64,000 nucleotides of DNA from Megalopta genalis (lineage: Eukaryota > Arthropoda > Insecta > Hymenoptera > Halictidae). A program made the translations under genes and the position numbers. A model generated the notes under the pieces. The model searched no databases. It was given only the letters and a program-made list of their open reading frames with translations, and was not told where the DNA came from. The DNA lies in assembly GCF_051020955.1 (NCBI RefSeq), contig NC_135013.1, positions 32,999,302 through 33,063,301 of the forward strand, written 5' to 3'. Shown in pieces: positions 1 to 11,899 of the stretch. Position 1 is the first letter of the stretch. Each line of letters starts with the position of its first letter.

Positions 1-1560
1 GCCACCATTCAACGGAGCAGGATGGAAAAAGGACGAGAGAAAAGGAGGAATAGAAAGGGAAGAGACCGAAGGGAGGTGGACGATCCGCGTAAACACGCAA
101 GGCTTACGCCGTTACGAGCGAGAGGGAAGCGACTTTTGTCCAGGATAAAGAAAGAGAGGGGAAAAGAAGGTTAGAACCGCACGGTGAATTCCGAGTGCGA
201 CGGCGCGGCGGTGGATACCTGTCAGCGTGCATTCCACGGTCCCACAGCGTGCTCTCGCCTCGTCCGTTTACCACCGTCTCTAGGATTTTCGCCTGCTCGA
301 TGGCACGATCCGCGCACCGTAAACACTTTACCGCGGGCACACACCGCGTCGGACCCCGGGGTACGGTATTTAAACGCGCACACCACACTCGGCCGATCCT
401 CCGGACCGTCAAAAAAAAACCGTATCACTTGCCACGGTAGCCGGTGAATCGCGTGCTGCTCGCGGCGCGAACATGGCGCACGATTCTCGGGCGGTTCACC
501 ATCGGGGGAAAGCACAGGCCGGGTAACGAACTGCCGGACGCGGAACGGGGGCCCTCGACCGATGAAATAGAAACCCGCGAGAAACGGCACGAACAATGGA
601 ACGTGACTTAAGGACACCGGAGAGCGCGAGATCCAGCTTTACACCGCGGGGTAAATACTAGAACAAAACTCGCCGCTTTCGCCCGCGGTGCGCGGCCGTG
701 CTGGCCAATCCCCACCCGCGCACAGCCGCCACGTGGTACACCGTCCGGCCAATCGGAGGCTGGTTACGCGGGCCCCCTCCTCGGACGCGTCCGCGAAGCC
801 GGCTCGCTACCGATCAGTTTCTTCTCTTCGCCTCTTGTACCGATTTAACATTTGGACGTCACAAAGAAACGCGGAGGGTCCGTTGTCCTTTTGCCGATAC
901 TCCTCAAATGGTTTCTGCCGCCCTTTCTCTTTCTCCGGCGACGGGAACGCCGCCGTCGCCGTCGTCGTCGTTGTGGTCGTCGTTCCGTTGGACACTCTCG
1001 TCGAGTCCCGCGTGCATGACTCGCATAGGAAGATTGCGGTAGGATTAAATGGAATACCGACTAAAATATCTTTGCGCCAAGGAGTATACGCACGCCGAAA
1101 GAAACTCGCCGGTTTCGCCCGCAGCGTTCGCGGACAACTTGCCAATCTCCTAGCCGCAGCACCGTTCGTAGGTACGTAATATTGCACCTGGTACTCTTCT
1201 ATGCGCGTACGTCCAACAGATTCACCCGTGATCGGTCAATTCTCTCGCGCGTCGTGACCCTCTCTCGCGACCGTCGTTTCGCGTTTATCTCGCATCGATG
1301 CCGAGGGAGACCCGCAACAGCATTCGCGCTTCCGCTCCGCCGTTGTCTCTCGTCGCTCTCCTTCGAAGAAGTGCCGTCTCTTGTCCGAATCGTTCCGTCG
1401 TTATCTCGAGGTAACGCTTTCGTGGCCTTTCGCCCGTGCACGCCACCACTGTGTGCGCATCGCTTGCACACAGGATTCTTCGTGTACACGGCGGGCGTGC
1501 GAGCCTCGCTCGAACGATAACCACGCGCGTTGTCTCGATCCACGACCAATACAATCGGCT
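1..1560. other. CpG-rich region, possible promoter or 5'-UTR
   Basis: This stretch is GC- and CpG-rich compared with the AT-rich DNA that follows. It carries CCAAT motifs (near 704 and 746) and a short GTC trinucleotide run (about 951-983). Open frames occur on both strands, but they overlap one another and have no domain signature, as expected of GC-rich DNA with few stop codons. I see no coding exon I can defend. CpG islands of this type in hymenopteran genomes often mark promoters or first exons, so a gene starting here is an inference only. Confidence 0.3.
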
Positions 1561-1917
1561 TAATTGATACGTCCGTCGATTTGTTCGAAGAGCACAGTCT
1601 GAACGAGAAGATTGCTCGCGCGCGCTTGTCTTACGAACCGGCTCGAGCCGGCCGAAATAAACGCTCTATGTTCGCTGGCCGACGTTTTTCTAAGTCGCGA
1701 AACGGATTTTCTTCTGCTGCTTGTGCAAGAATACATTATTTCATTCGATTTTCCGGATTAACGATATCATAGGAAAGAAAATAAAATGACGTTATCGCTG
1801 AGGCTGTGAGGCACGTGCCGATGATTAGTCACGATACCGTCGGGTAATTGAGTCGTTCTACCGGGTCGCCGATAGCTAAATAAAATCAAATAAAATAATA
1901 TCGTGTGAAAAGCAATA

Positions 1918-2270
1918 TACAGGGTGTCCCAAAAATGTCTCGTAATCGGGAAATGGAGGGTTCCTGAGATCATTCGAAGCAACTTTCTCCTTGGCGAAAA
2001 TACAAACCGCCGCTTTGTTCGCGAGTTATCGACGAAAAATAAGTGACCAATGAGAGGCGAGCTGTGCTGGCGCGAGACGGCCGAGCCAGTGAGCGGATTG
2101 GGCTTCGCGGGCACGTTGGCTCGGCCGCCTCGCGTCGGCTTCTTATTGGTCGGCATTTTTCGTTAATAACTCGTAAACGAAGCCTCGGTTTGCATTTCCG
2201 CCAAGGAAAAAGTTACTTCAAATAACCTAAGGAATCCACCATTTCCGAGACATTTTTGGGACACCCTGTA
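1918..2270. mobile_element. Palindromic MITE, family A (copy 1)
   Basis: This is a complete copy bounded by the inverted termini TACAGGGTGTCCC and GGGACACCCTGTA, about 353 bp with TA ends. Its two halves are near reverse complements, so the whole element can fold into one long hairpin. The centre is GC-rich and contains an inverted pair of CCAAT motifs (ACCAATGAGAG and CTTATTGGTC). There is no coding capacity. Further copies lie at 11550, 33671, 44439, 52219 and 55599. Confidence 0.85.
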
Positions 2271-2495
2271 TTATATGTATACCTTGCGAAGGTTGCGCGA
2301 TTCAATCGCCAAGATAAACGTTTCTCGATTGAACTGGGCTGTGGCGAAGCCCTCGGTTGATCCTTCGGTCATGTTTTACGCAAGATTTGGAACGTCGACA
2401 CCGTTCCCGACGAATTTCTAACGGGCGATCGCTCTCCCGGGAGCGATAGATCGATTCGATACCGCGGTCCGACCGCCGAAAACAAACGAGCAACT

Positions 2496-2498
<3 letters not shown>

Positions 2499-2572
<74 letters not shown>
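2499..2572. repeat. (CT)n microsatellite
   Basis: An almost pure CT dinucleotide tract of roughly 60 bp followed by short interruptions. The arginine/glutamate-rich open frames read from it are artefacts of the repeat. Confidence 0.95.
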
Positions 2573-3135
2573 GGATTCGACTCGCTCGGAATCGCCAGAA
2601 TCCGTCCGTGCGCTTTTCTGTACGCGGCCAAGTCTGTAACGGGCCCACTATGCTGCTGCCGCTGTGGAATTAGTTTCTTTTTTTGAGGCAGGTCACTGAC
2701 ACCGAACGGCGATGGATTGACGACGCCGGGGTCAAGTTCTACGTGCGCCGTCGACACCGCTCCGCGTTTAAAGGTATCGCCGGGCATTCCTTGCGGGATA
2801 TCGCGTTACTTACTTACGGCACCGTGATCAATCGGCCCCGAACTCGGTGTCTTCGGGTATGTAACGAACGACGAGAGTCGTAAATATCGTCGCGGACGGC
2901 GCGAATGGCGATCAAACGAGAAATTATGGGAAAACGACGGACACAAGTGTTCCCCGTGCTCCGTTCCTCTTTGCTCCTATCCCATTTGTTCCGAAGCGTC
3001 AACGTAAACGGATACGCGGGCTTTTCTACGTCGCTTTTATTTCTCCTCTCGAATCTAAATATTAAGACGGTGGCCGAGGAATAATGGTTACGTCAGTTCC
3101 AGAGGATTTAGCAGCTAGATTTAATATTTGGCGGA
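2573..3135. other. Intergenic sequence, no gene recognised
   Basis: Moderately GC-rich unique sequence with only short overlapping open frames and no family motif. I see no supportable feature here. Confidence 0.4.
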
Positions 3136-3777
3136 TTAACCCCTTAACGCACAGTTTTTTTGAAAAAAACCGGCCAAAAAGAATCAATTTTTTTAGTATA
3201 TATATTTATTATATATATTATTATATTTATTATTAGTATATATATTTTATATACTATATACTAAAAAAATTGATTCTTTTTGGCCGGTTTTTTTCAAAAT
3301 ATATATGTTATAATATATATTATATTATATTATATATAATATATAATATTATAATATTATTTATATATATATTTATATATATATATATAATAAAATATAT
3401 ATATATATATAAACATATAGTATATAAAAATAAGTATAGTAGTGATTCTGAAGATAGTTCAGAAGAAGATATAGCCGTCGATTGGAAGTTTTGGTGGAGA
3501 GAATTTTGATATACTGCGCTTTTGTTCCATGGAAAAAGGCTATATTTTATTCTTGAATAAATAAGTGTTACAGCTCATAATCCCATGTAAATGATAAATA
3601 TCAATAAAACGATTTTTTTTTGCTTTCACATCGTTATTTTCAATTCTCGATTATATTCGAGTGTGAAAAATTATAGCAGCATAAAATACAACGCCGCTCG
3701 AATTATCTCGAGTGTGCACAGTTTTTGTCCTGTTCAACGCGCTCGAATTAACTCGAGCGTACAAGTTAAGGGTTTAA
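3136..3777. mobile_element. TTAA-flanked piggyBac-like relic or MITE
   Basis: The left end reads TTAACCCCTTAACGC. The right end, inverted, reads TTAAACCCTTAACTTG, so both ends carry a TTAA target-type motif followed by a C-rich terminus, as in piggyBac-superfamily elements. Inside are a 30-bp inverted repeat (3169-3198 against 3263-3292) around an AT tract, and a short open stretch at about 3430-3508 rich in Ser/Asp/Glu (SSDSEDSSEED) that resembles the acidic N-terminus common in piggyBac transposases. There is no catalytic domain. Assignment to piggyBac is an inference from the ends. Confidence 0.5.
3169..3292. repeat. Inverted repeat around an AT-rich loop
   Basis: Arms of about 30 bp (containing CCAAAAAGAATCAA and its complement) flank a TA-rich loop of about 65 bp. 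The structure could extrude as a cruciform. Confidence 0.85.
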
Positions 3778-5180
3778 AGGTCGCTTTGGAATGCGCTATG
3801 AAAGGATAAATTATGTGAACGGACGAGGTGGTGGGAGATTAGAAGAATTGTAACCAAGCTCTGTTTTCTTGGTTGCTAAGACCGCATTAAAAATTTTTTT
3901 CAACAGCTTCAAGCTTAAATCATTAGCAATGCATGCTAAGTTGAATAAGAGGATTAATATTGATCACTCTCAAAGAAGTAGGTTAAAAGATACGCGAAGA
4001 TAGATCTAAGTCGCGGCGGCCATGATACGTGTTATCAAAACTCGTCAGTCTTAAGGATTATGAACTAACCGGCGGCCATGTTGATTTTTTCGTTTAATCT
4101 TTTTGTTACTGCGGTAGTACACTGTGCGGTGAACTTTTATTTATACGAACTTCTGTCTCGACTGGTTTCTGCAATTTTTAGAAATATTTGCAAATTACAC
4201 TCGACAAATTTCATTTCTAAATCTCGTCGATGCATCTCTTTTGTGCTTTCATTCTTTCGCTCTTCGCTTAACCGTGACTCTAGTATTTCTGGTCGGCTAT
4301 AATTTTCCGATTTACGAGCAGCAGCAGGATTATGTTACAAATCTCTGAGACACTCTCGGTCATTAAATTACTATCATGTTGTATCATGCTCGTTTGTTGG
4401 TCAGTCTTGGATCGTTAAAACTAACCGTCGGCGGTATTGAAACCAAATATAACCAGGCTTCTTCTACGTGTCACACACACTAATTGACCTAGTTTTACAA
4501 AATAATACTTACGTAAATCGCGTCGCGATTCTCACGCTATTTATCAATATTTCTCCGAACGTTAGAAGGAATTTGTTTATAATCTCCGAGCACGGACACG
4601 GAACGCTAAATTTCTGGTTGCGCGAACAATCGCACCGATAGACTTTCACGGTGTTACCATTTCATTAACAGCCCCGCCGATTTGAAAATAACGCGTTATT
4701 AATAATTCAGACAGGTTGCATAATAGATTCCATATTTAATATGAGAACAGTAACATTGCCGGGAACAATGCTGCTATTTATTAACGAGCCAGGCCTTAGC
4801 GTAAAGCGTACCGTACAATTAATGCGTTACTTGGAAAATTTAATCAACATATGTATACCAAATAATTATCCACGAATGTAAGGCGATACGTATGTAACCG
4901 TTTCTCACAGCTTCTTTTCGAGTCAGAGCGGAAAATGCATAAATGAATCGCTAACACGTTAGTGGCAGTAACGGTGCACGTTATCAAGATGGAACTTCGC
5001 AATTATTTATCGTAACACCTTGAAGAACGCCTATTTGCTTTTTTTTCTTCGCAATGTTACTGCGATATCTGTGATATCCGTGGCAGATGATTCTGCATCT
5101 TGAGAAACGGAAGGGACACATCGGCGAGCCTCCTCCTTCGTTTCAGAACTGGTAGACAGCGAAGGAGAGTTATTCATTCA
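3778..5180. other. Intergenic AT-rich sequence, no gene seen
   Basis: Unique AT-rich DNA. The longest open frames are below 75 codons and show no domain, splice pattern or family motif. Nothing else supportable was found. Confidence 0.4.
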
Positions 5181-5187
5181 ACTTTAT

Positions 5188-5455
5188 ATCAAATATATTA
5201 GATATATTAAATATATTGGATATATTAAATGTATTAAGTATATTAGATATATTAAATATATTAAGTATATTGGATACATTAGGTATATTAAATATATTGT
5301 GGATATATTGAATATATTAAATATATTAGGTATATTAAATATATTGTGGATATATTGAATATATTAAATATATTAGGTATATTAAATATATTGTGGATAT
5401 ATTGAATATATTAAATATATTGTGGATATATTAGGTATATTAAATATATTAAATA
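5188..5455. repeat. TATTAAATA-type tandem repeat
   Basis: Imperfect tandem repetition of short AT units of the ATATTAAATATATTAGAT type, including three near-identical blocks containing TATTGTGGATATATTGAA. This is low-complexity DNA with no coding content. Confidence 0.9.
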
Positions 5456-6181
5456 CTGTTGGGCTTAAATAAACAACGCAGTAGTTGTTAAAGAGTATTT
5501 ATTAGAAAGGATTGATCAGGATTACTATTCGCCCATGCTAGACCACAACTGTACACACTATAGCAGTAAATATAGAAAAAAACAAAATGGAAGTACAAGT
5601 TGAAAATACTATACATATATTAACATTCTCGAATTTTGTTCTCACTTTCTCCCAGTTTTCAATTTCATATGGATCGATTGATTTTCCGACGTCCACGATA
5701 GCCGAATTGTACACAGATGAAAACGAATCGAATTTTTCCAGCGCCTTTCGATAAATCGAATCCACTTTTCAGATCACGTACACCTAATTCGATGTTCAAC
5801 GAGTCTGTCTCCCGCGCAACAGAACGAGTCACGCCTAATCATTATTCACGGCAACGTTCGTTTGTGTTGGAAGTAACGCAATGACGCATACCACTCTGCC
5901 CACAATACTGTTAGCCTTTTTTCCCCCCCTTTTTTTTTGTACGACTGTATAATTGACGCTTGTGCGAAATTGCTACGTAATATCCGCGTGTAAGTGTCGA
6001 CACTTCGTAGTTGCGCAGGATAAAGGATAATAATTATCGCAGCCTTGCTAAAAGTCGCCGTACAACAATTCCAATGCACATTCTCCCATTCGCTGATTTT
6101 CGAGAAAGAGACCATTCTCGCCGGATCAGTCGTTCAAACGTTTTCTCGAGAGTCCTTTGCGCCGCGCGATACGTTACAAGG
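5456..6181. other. Intergenic sequence, no gene recognised
   Basis: Mixed-composition unique DNA. A minus-strand open frame at 5538-5765 (75 codons) ends in a hydrophobic stretch but has no convincing splice context or family match. I do not annotate it as a gene. Confidence 0.35.
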
Positions 6182-6624
6182 TACAGTAATGTCTCTCTAA
6201 TTGACGCTCAGATTGTGCAATTTGGGAAGAGGAGATACGGTTGTTCAAGCCTTGCGGTTCGTTTTTATAGTTTCGAGTTGCCAGCAACTATTAGGTCTAC
6301 CGGAAAGTTCTGTCCGTTTAAGAAATGAAAGGAAATAATAGATTTTTCATAAATTTAGTAATATTTATTGTACAATATAATTTCCGTCGTTACTTATGAC
6401 CTCTTGCCAGCGTGATGGCAATTTGTGAATAACATTTTTTAAAAATATATGTCTCAAATGAACGTGTGCATACCTATCGAAATTTGCAATGACATTATCG
6501 GACAGAACTTTCCGGTAGACTTAATATAAGAACGAGCTGCAGGGCTTGAATAATCGTATCTCCTCTTCCCAAATTGTCCATTTTCGTGGACAATCTGGGC
6601 GTCAATTAGAGAGACATTACTGTA
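6182..6624. mobile_element. MITE family B copy split by a mariner relic
   Basis: The outer ends are TACAGTAATGTCTCTC and its inverted complement. Each is followed by the family-B terminal sequence (AATTGACGCTCAGATTGT, with slight variation). The two halves (6182-6290 and about 6524-6624) form the usual palindrome but are separated by a small mariner deletion derivative, so the mariner inserted into an existing MITE. Confidence 0.8.
6291..6523 (-). mobile_element. Mariner deletion derivative (second mariner lineage)
   Basis: The inverted termini are GGTCTACCGGAAAGTTCTGTC and its complement. The minus strand still encodes the transposase C-terminus (RWQEVISNDGNYIVQ followed by stop, about 6365-6412), a typical mariner ending. 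About 1 kb of the expected transposase, including the catalytic triad, is missing. It is a non-autonomous remnant, distinct in terminal sequence from the mariners at 16 kb and 62 kb. Confidence 0.8.
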
Positions 6625-6982
6625 CAGTAAATTCTCCCTGATTCGCGCTGAGATTGCGCACAAAAATTGTTGAGCAATATTAAAATTTGTTGCAGCAATT
6701 GCAAGACACAGGACGTCTAGAAATATTAATAAACAGGCTGGTAATTGAACTCGATAATCGTGTGGTATTCTAATTAGGTAAAGGACTCTTCAAAAAGATT
6801 GCAATTACTATTTTGTAATGTATGGCAATAAAAAAGGCCTTTTATCTCGTATCTCTGTCTATCGCAAGCTAATGATAACCTTGACATAATCTAATACACT
6901 TTTTAAAACTGGACCAAATGACTCGAATTTTTGTTTAAATGTTAAAGGTTGGAATTACAACAGCTTTTTCCAATTTTGCTGT

Positions 6983-7159
6983 TACAGTAAATTCTCCCTA
7001 ATTGGCGCTCAGATCGTACACGAAGAAACATTCGAGGCTCATTTTTATAGTTGCCGATTATTATAGTCGCCGATAACTATAAGGCTCGAATAATCGTATC
7101 ACCGCTTCCCAAATTGTCCATTTTCGTTTCCAAGCTGATCGTCAATTAGGGAGAATGTA
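6983..7159. mobile_element. Short MITE related to family B
   Basis: Ends read TACAGTAAATTCTCCCTAAT and its inverted complement; the interior shares the GCGCTCAGAT and CTCGAATAATCGTATC segments with family B. It is about 177 bp, palindromic and non-coding. Confidence 0.7.
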
Positions 7160-7627
7160 CCCCCCCCCCCTCGACGTACGTCTCTCAAGCCTTTGTAACA
7201 GTATACGTATTTCGCTGGCAACGTGTGCGCGACCGCAGGAATTATCTTAAGTAAGTCAATTAAGTTCAATTACGCGCATTTTGCGTTTCTTTTCCTCGCC
7301 CGAGCTTTATCGCTTTCGACGAGTTTCCTCGATCATCATCTCAGGGAAACACAGAAAAGTCCGCCGTAAATTCGCCGATTGAAATTCGTTGTCGCGAACT
7401 TTCGGATACGTAACACAGTTTCATAATGTACCTGCTGGTACCGGTGATCCTAAACGGCAGATGTTCATTTCATAATACGACATATATCCCTCTTTTCTGT
7501 TATGAATGGTCTTTTTGATAACGGTTGTATTGCGACACAAACGGATGCGTCGTCGCCGATCGCTCTACCAGTGACATTGCGTTATCGAATTTTTCATTGG
7601 ATTTTATCAATCGCACAGATAATCCAC

Positions 7628-7630
<3 letters not shown>

Positions 7631-7666
<36 letters not shown>
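7631..7666. repeat. (GA)n microsatellite
   Basis: A pure GA tract of about 36 bp. Overlapping open frames on both strands derive from the repeat. Confidence 0.95.
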
Positions 7667-7667
<1 letters not shown>

Positions 7668-8030
7668 CAGAGCATTCTGTAGAGAAAATTTAGCGCGAAT
7701 CAACAGCTTTTTCACCGCACGCGCGTGGCGCGACCAAACGGTTTCGGTGTCGTCCCATTGTATTTCGATCGAAGAGACAAGAACATCCGACCGTTTATCT
7801 CTTCCTGAAATCGAATTTCACGTTTCACGGTTCGGATCTAGATCTCGTCCATCGTGGTTTCCCACGGTATAGACACCGGCGGAAAGGGTTCGGGAACCGA
7901 ATCCACGAAAAAATTGACACAATTATTTCGGCGATTGAATAGCGGTTGCGAGAAAACCGGAGCAGCTGTTAATTTTTATTCATCCGTGGAAGCGTGTCGC
8001 TTCGAACGCGACACGTTTCCTGAAAGTTCG

Positions 8031-8689
8031 TACAGTGGCCCACAAAAGTGTTCGTACACCTTTTAAAGCGTATATATATATAATAACTTTTTCAATACTC
8101 AACCGAACGACCTGGATTGTTTTTTTTTTAGGTGACAGAGGGACTAGACGGTGACTAAAGTGTCTTTTTTTAATTTCGCTATTACTTGGAATGATGAAAA
8201 ATAAATTTAAAAAACCCTCGTTTTTGAACGTTTTTATCTGTTATAATAAAAGTTTAAAAAATGCCTTTCGTAGATCTTGATAATCCAGAGTAGAGCTAAG
8301 AGCGTTGAAGGATTTAAAAAACTGCAGATTTCTTCCAGTTTTTGGTTAAAATAGCGATTTTATTGCGATTTTCGCCATCTTGAATTTGTTGTAACTCGCA
8401 ACAACGACAGCTGATTTCGATAAAATCGTTAACATGCATACAAATCACCGAGATCTACGAGAGGCATTTTTTAAATTGCTCGGATAAAAAAAGTTAAGAA
8501 ACGAGAGTTTTTATTTTCTTCTGTCATTCTAAGCAATAGCAAAATTAAAAAAAAAACAAAGCATTTTGGTCACCATATAATAAACCAGTTCCACCGTCAC
8601 CTAAACAAAAACTCAAGTCGCTTAGTCCAGTTAAAAAAAAAATTATCGCGTCTTAAAAGATGCACGGACCACTTTTGCGAGCCACTGTA
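8031..8689. mobile_element. Tc1/mariner-type MITE, family C
   Basis: Bounded by TACAGTGGCCCACAAAAGTG and the inverted counterpart CACTTTTGCGAGCCACTGTA with TA ends, about 659 bp. The interior shows long imperfect dyad symmetry (around ATTCTAAGCAATAGCAAAATT on one side and its counterpart near 8170 on the other). No open frame survives. The superfamily is inferred from TA ends only. Confidence 0.75.
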
Positions 8690-9450
8690 CGTCGAGAGGG
8701 TTGCGATGATACAAATGCCATTGATAACTGTGAATCCACAGATACGGAACTGGATATCCGCGTGCAACGTAGTTGTATGTATATTAAATTATTCTCTGCT
8801 TTCTTCGCGAGGAGCTAAACTAAAATGCGAAGCGAATTCTTCGGCAATCAAAAGTTGACGGTCTGGCAGCCATGCAGAAATGAAATTTGATGAAAGAGGA
8901 ATGTGATCGAGATCATTGTCTCTTCGTTTAGCACCGTAATACCATTATCCTGTCCACGGATCGTGCGATATTATTGGAATTTTTCCGCAAAAAGCGAGCG
9001 TTCGTTCGTTCCACGGCGTCTATCGCTCGCTCTATAAATGGTAATTATGCTATTTACGGGGTGTACAAAAATTCGAACAAAGCCCATTGTAAAACCGTAG
9101 GGAATGTGATTTCTCAGATAAACTATGTCTTCGGTGAAAGCATTGCCATCGGGAGCGTGGAGCTGTAAATTGTGTAAACCGTGTTGGCATATCATGGAGA
9201 AATCTGAATCATTGAATTGTAAAATTGAAACGGTCGTTTGTGCGTGACCGAGAGTGAATAACAACGATCTACCGTGATTTTAAGGTTCGGCAATGGACCA
9301 AACAGTGATTACGAAGGACGTAACAATCTTCACCGTTGTTGTTACCGACGTAACAATTTTCACTATTGTTATTAGAGGCGTAACAGCTGTGAGAATCGCA
9401 TAGACATAGCAATCGTTACTAATCATTGAAAATTTATGAACAAGTAAATT
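8690..9450. other. Intergenic sequence, no gene recognised
   Basis: Unique sequence. Both strands around 8971-9264 are open for 60-97 codons, but neither shows a motif or good splice sites, so I do not call a gene. Confidence 0.35.
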
Positions 9451-9728
9451 TTAACCCTTTGCGCTCGAAGCCATTTTGACCGTAAATCTAAAATAATTCT
9501 TCTGATTTATAGTATCTACATTTTATAGTCATATAATATACATAGTCATATGCACTTTGTCAAAAGTGCATTTTATGATGCAAAATTGAGTCTTACGACG
9601 ACTCGTATAACAGTTGAACTTTTAACAATTTTTAAAATCTAAACTTTGTTAATATACAAATTATCTTGGAGCGTGAATTAACAATTTTAGCGATGCCTCA
9701 GAGTCGCCACTCGAGTGCAAAGGGTTAA
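9451..9728. mobile_element. piggyBac-like MITE (TTAA, CCCTTTGCGCTC ends)
   Basis: The left end TTAACCCTTTGCGCTCGA is matched by the inverted right end ending GAGTGCAAAGGGTTAA. TTAA boundaries and a CCC start fit the piggyBac superfamily. It is 278 bp and non-coding. A sister copy is at 17447-17659, and a related single end sits at about 41557-41577. Confidence 0.75.
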
Positions 9729-10015
9729 AAAAGAAACTTCTAAAATTTGTCACTCTTACAAAATGCAACTACATATTAATACTTTGAGTAAGAAATTGAT
9801 AACGTAGTCGTATTAAAAAAGGACGGTACATTTATTAGTCAGAATGGTACAATAACAATTACGTTTTAGAGTAGTGCATTTGTAGGCGCCGTTTAATTAG
9901 AATCTGTGACACACGATCAACGAACGAATTATAGCGAAGAAACTTCATCAAAAATTGACATATTCTCTTCAATTTTTACGGAATATCTTCAACTCTTTTT
10001 TTTCCTTTTTTTTTG

Positions 10016-11841
10016 TTAAAACCAGATGAACGGCAGCAAAATGTTCAGCGTGATCAGCGGCGTCGCGAATTTAGCGCGTACTTCGCGCGGCCTATTTCCA
10101 CCGGAATCTAGAATTACAGAACAGGAATTTCGTTACAGTATGAACGAGATAACACGCGTTAATTTCTAAATCGAACAGTATTAGAAATCACGAATCACTC
10201 TCGCAGGCGATTCATTGCGTAGTTCAAATGATTTTATATGGAATTATTCATTTTAAGAGCGCCGATTTTCGTGCCGTAAAATAAAAAGTCTTCTGGCACT
10301 ATTGGTGTAAAATTGTGTAAAATGTCATGATTGCTATTCGGACTAGAAATGCTACTTTCAATCTGCCAGTGAATAAAAATCGGTAAATAAAATTGTAGAT
10401 GATGCTGTTACATTCTACCCTGCTATTTTATTATAATTCTAATTACTAGTAAATTGCTATTAAACTATTACTATTGTTATCATTATTACTGCCATCGTCA
10501 CTTACTAAATTACTATTAAACTATTATTATTGTTATCATTATTACTGTCATCGTCACTGACTAAATTACTATTAAACTATTATTATTGTTATCATTATTA
10601 CTGCCATCGTCACTTACTAAATTACTATTAAACTATTACTATTGTTATCATTATTACTGTCATCGTCACTTACTAAATTACTATTAAACTATTACTATTG
10701 TTATCATTATTACTGCCATCGTCACTTACTAAATTACTATTAAACTATTATTATTGTTATCATTATTACCGTCATCGTCACTTACTAAATTACTATTAAA
10801 CTATTATTATTGTTATCATTATTACTGCCATCGTCACTTACTAAATTACTATTAAACTATTATTATTGTTATCATTATTACTGTCATCGTCACTTACTAA
10901 ATTACTATTAAACTATTATTATTGTTATCATTATTACTGTCATCGTCACTTACTAAATTACTATTAAACTATTATTATTGTTATCATTATTACTGTCATC
11001 GTCACTTACTAAATTACTATTAAACTATTATTATTGTTATCATTATTACTGTCATCGTCACTTACTAAATTACTATTAAACTATTATTATTGTTATCATT
11101 ATTACTATCATCGTTACGATTGTCACTTAATACCGTCAACGTCACATCGTACATCAACGTCGTTCCATTATCTTCTTATCGAACGTCCCGAAATCTTCTG
11201 CAAACCCATGATTTCACCCTCGACTCATCCTCAAACTCTATTCCGTGCTCGACCTTTGTCCTCGCCGCATCATATTCTAATCTTTGCCCGGCCACGTCAT
11301 CCGACCTTACCATACCAGCCCTTATAATTCCTAAACTCGCGCCACTTGTGAGTTAGAACCTCGCATACTATGTACATGTGTGCATCGTTTTCCCTGAAAT
11401 CATCAGATTCCCCCGAACGCACTAACAAGTTCCTTTCCCCATTGTTACTTCCTATTTCCATAACTATGGAACTCGCAGAATACGTTTCAGAAAAATAAAA
11501 GGAACTTAACGCTAGATTTACGGAGCACAAAAAGCGGCCGTTTTATATATACGGGGTGTCCCAAAAATGTCTCGCAATACGGAAATGTGGGGCAGCTGAG
11601 GTCATTCTAAGTAACTTTTTCCTTTGCGAAAATGCAATCTGCGGCTTTGTTTACGGGTTATTAACGAAAACTATATATATATATATAATATATATAATAT
11701 ATATAATTATTATATTATTATTATATATTAATTAGTAATTATATTATTATAATTATAATTACAGTAAATGTCTTATTGTAATTTATATATATATATATAA
11801 TATAATTTATAATTTATAATATAATATTCCGATATAATATA

Positions 11842-11899
<58 letters not shown>

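Noticed and set aside
6454..6663. Short protein beginning MCAISARIRENLLYSNVSLIDAQ
   Set aside because: The recurring NVSLIDAQIVH peptide is a translation of family-B MITE termini, seen at several MITE loci.
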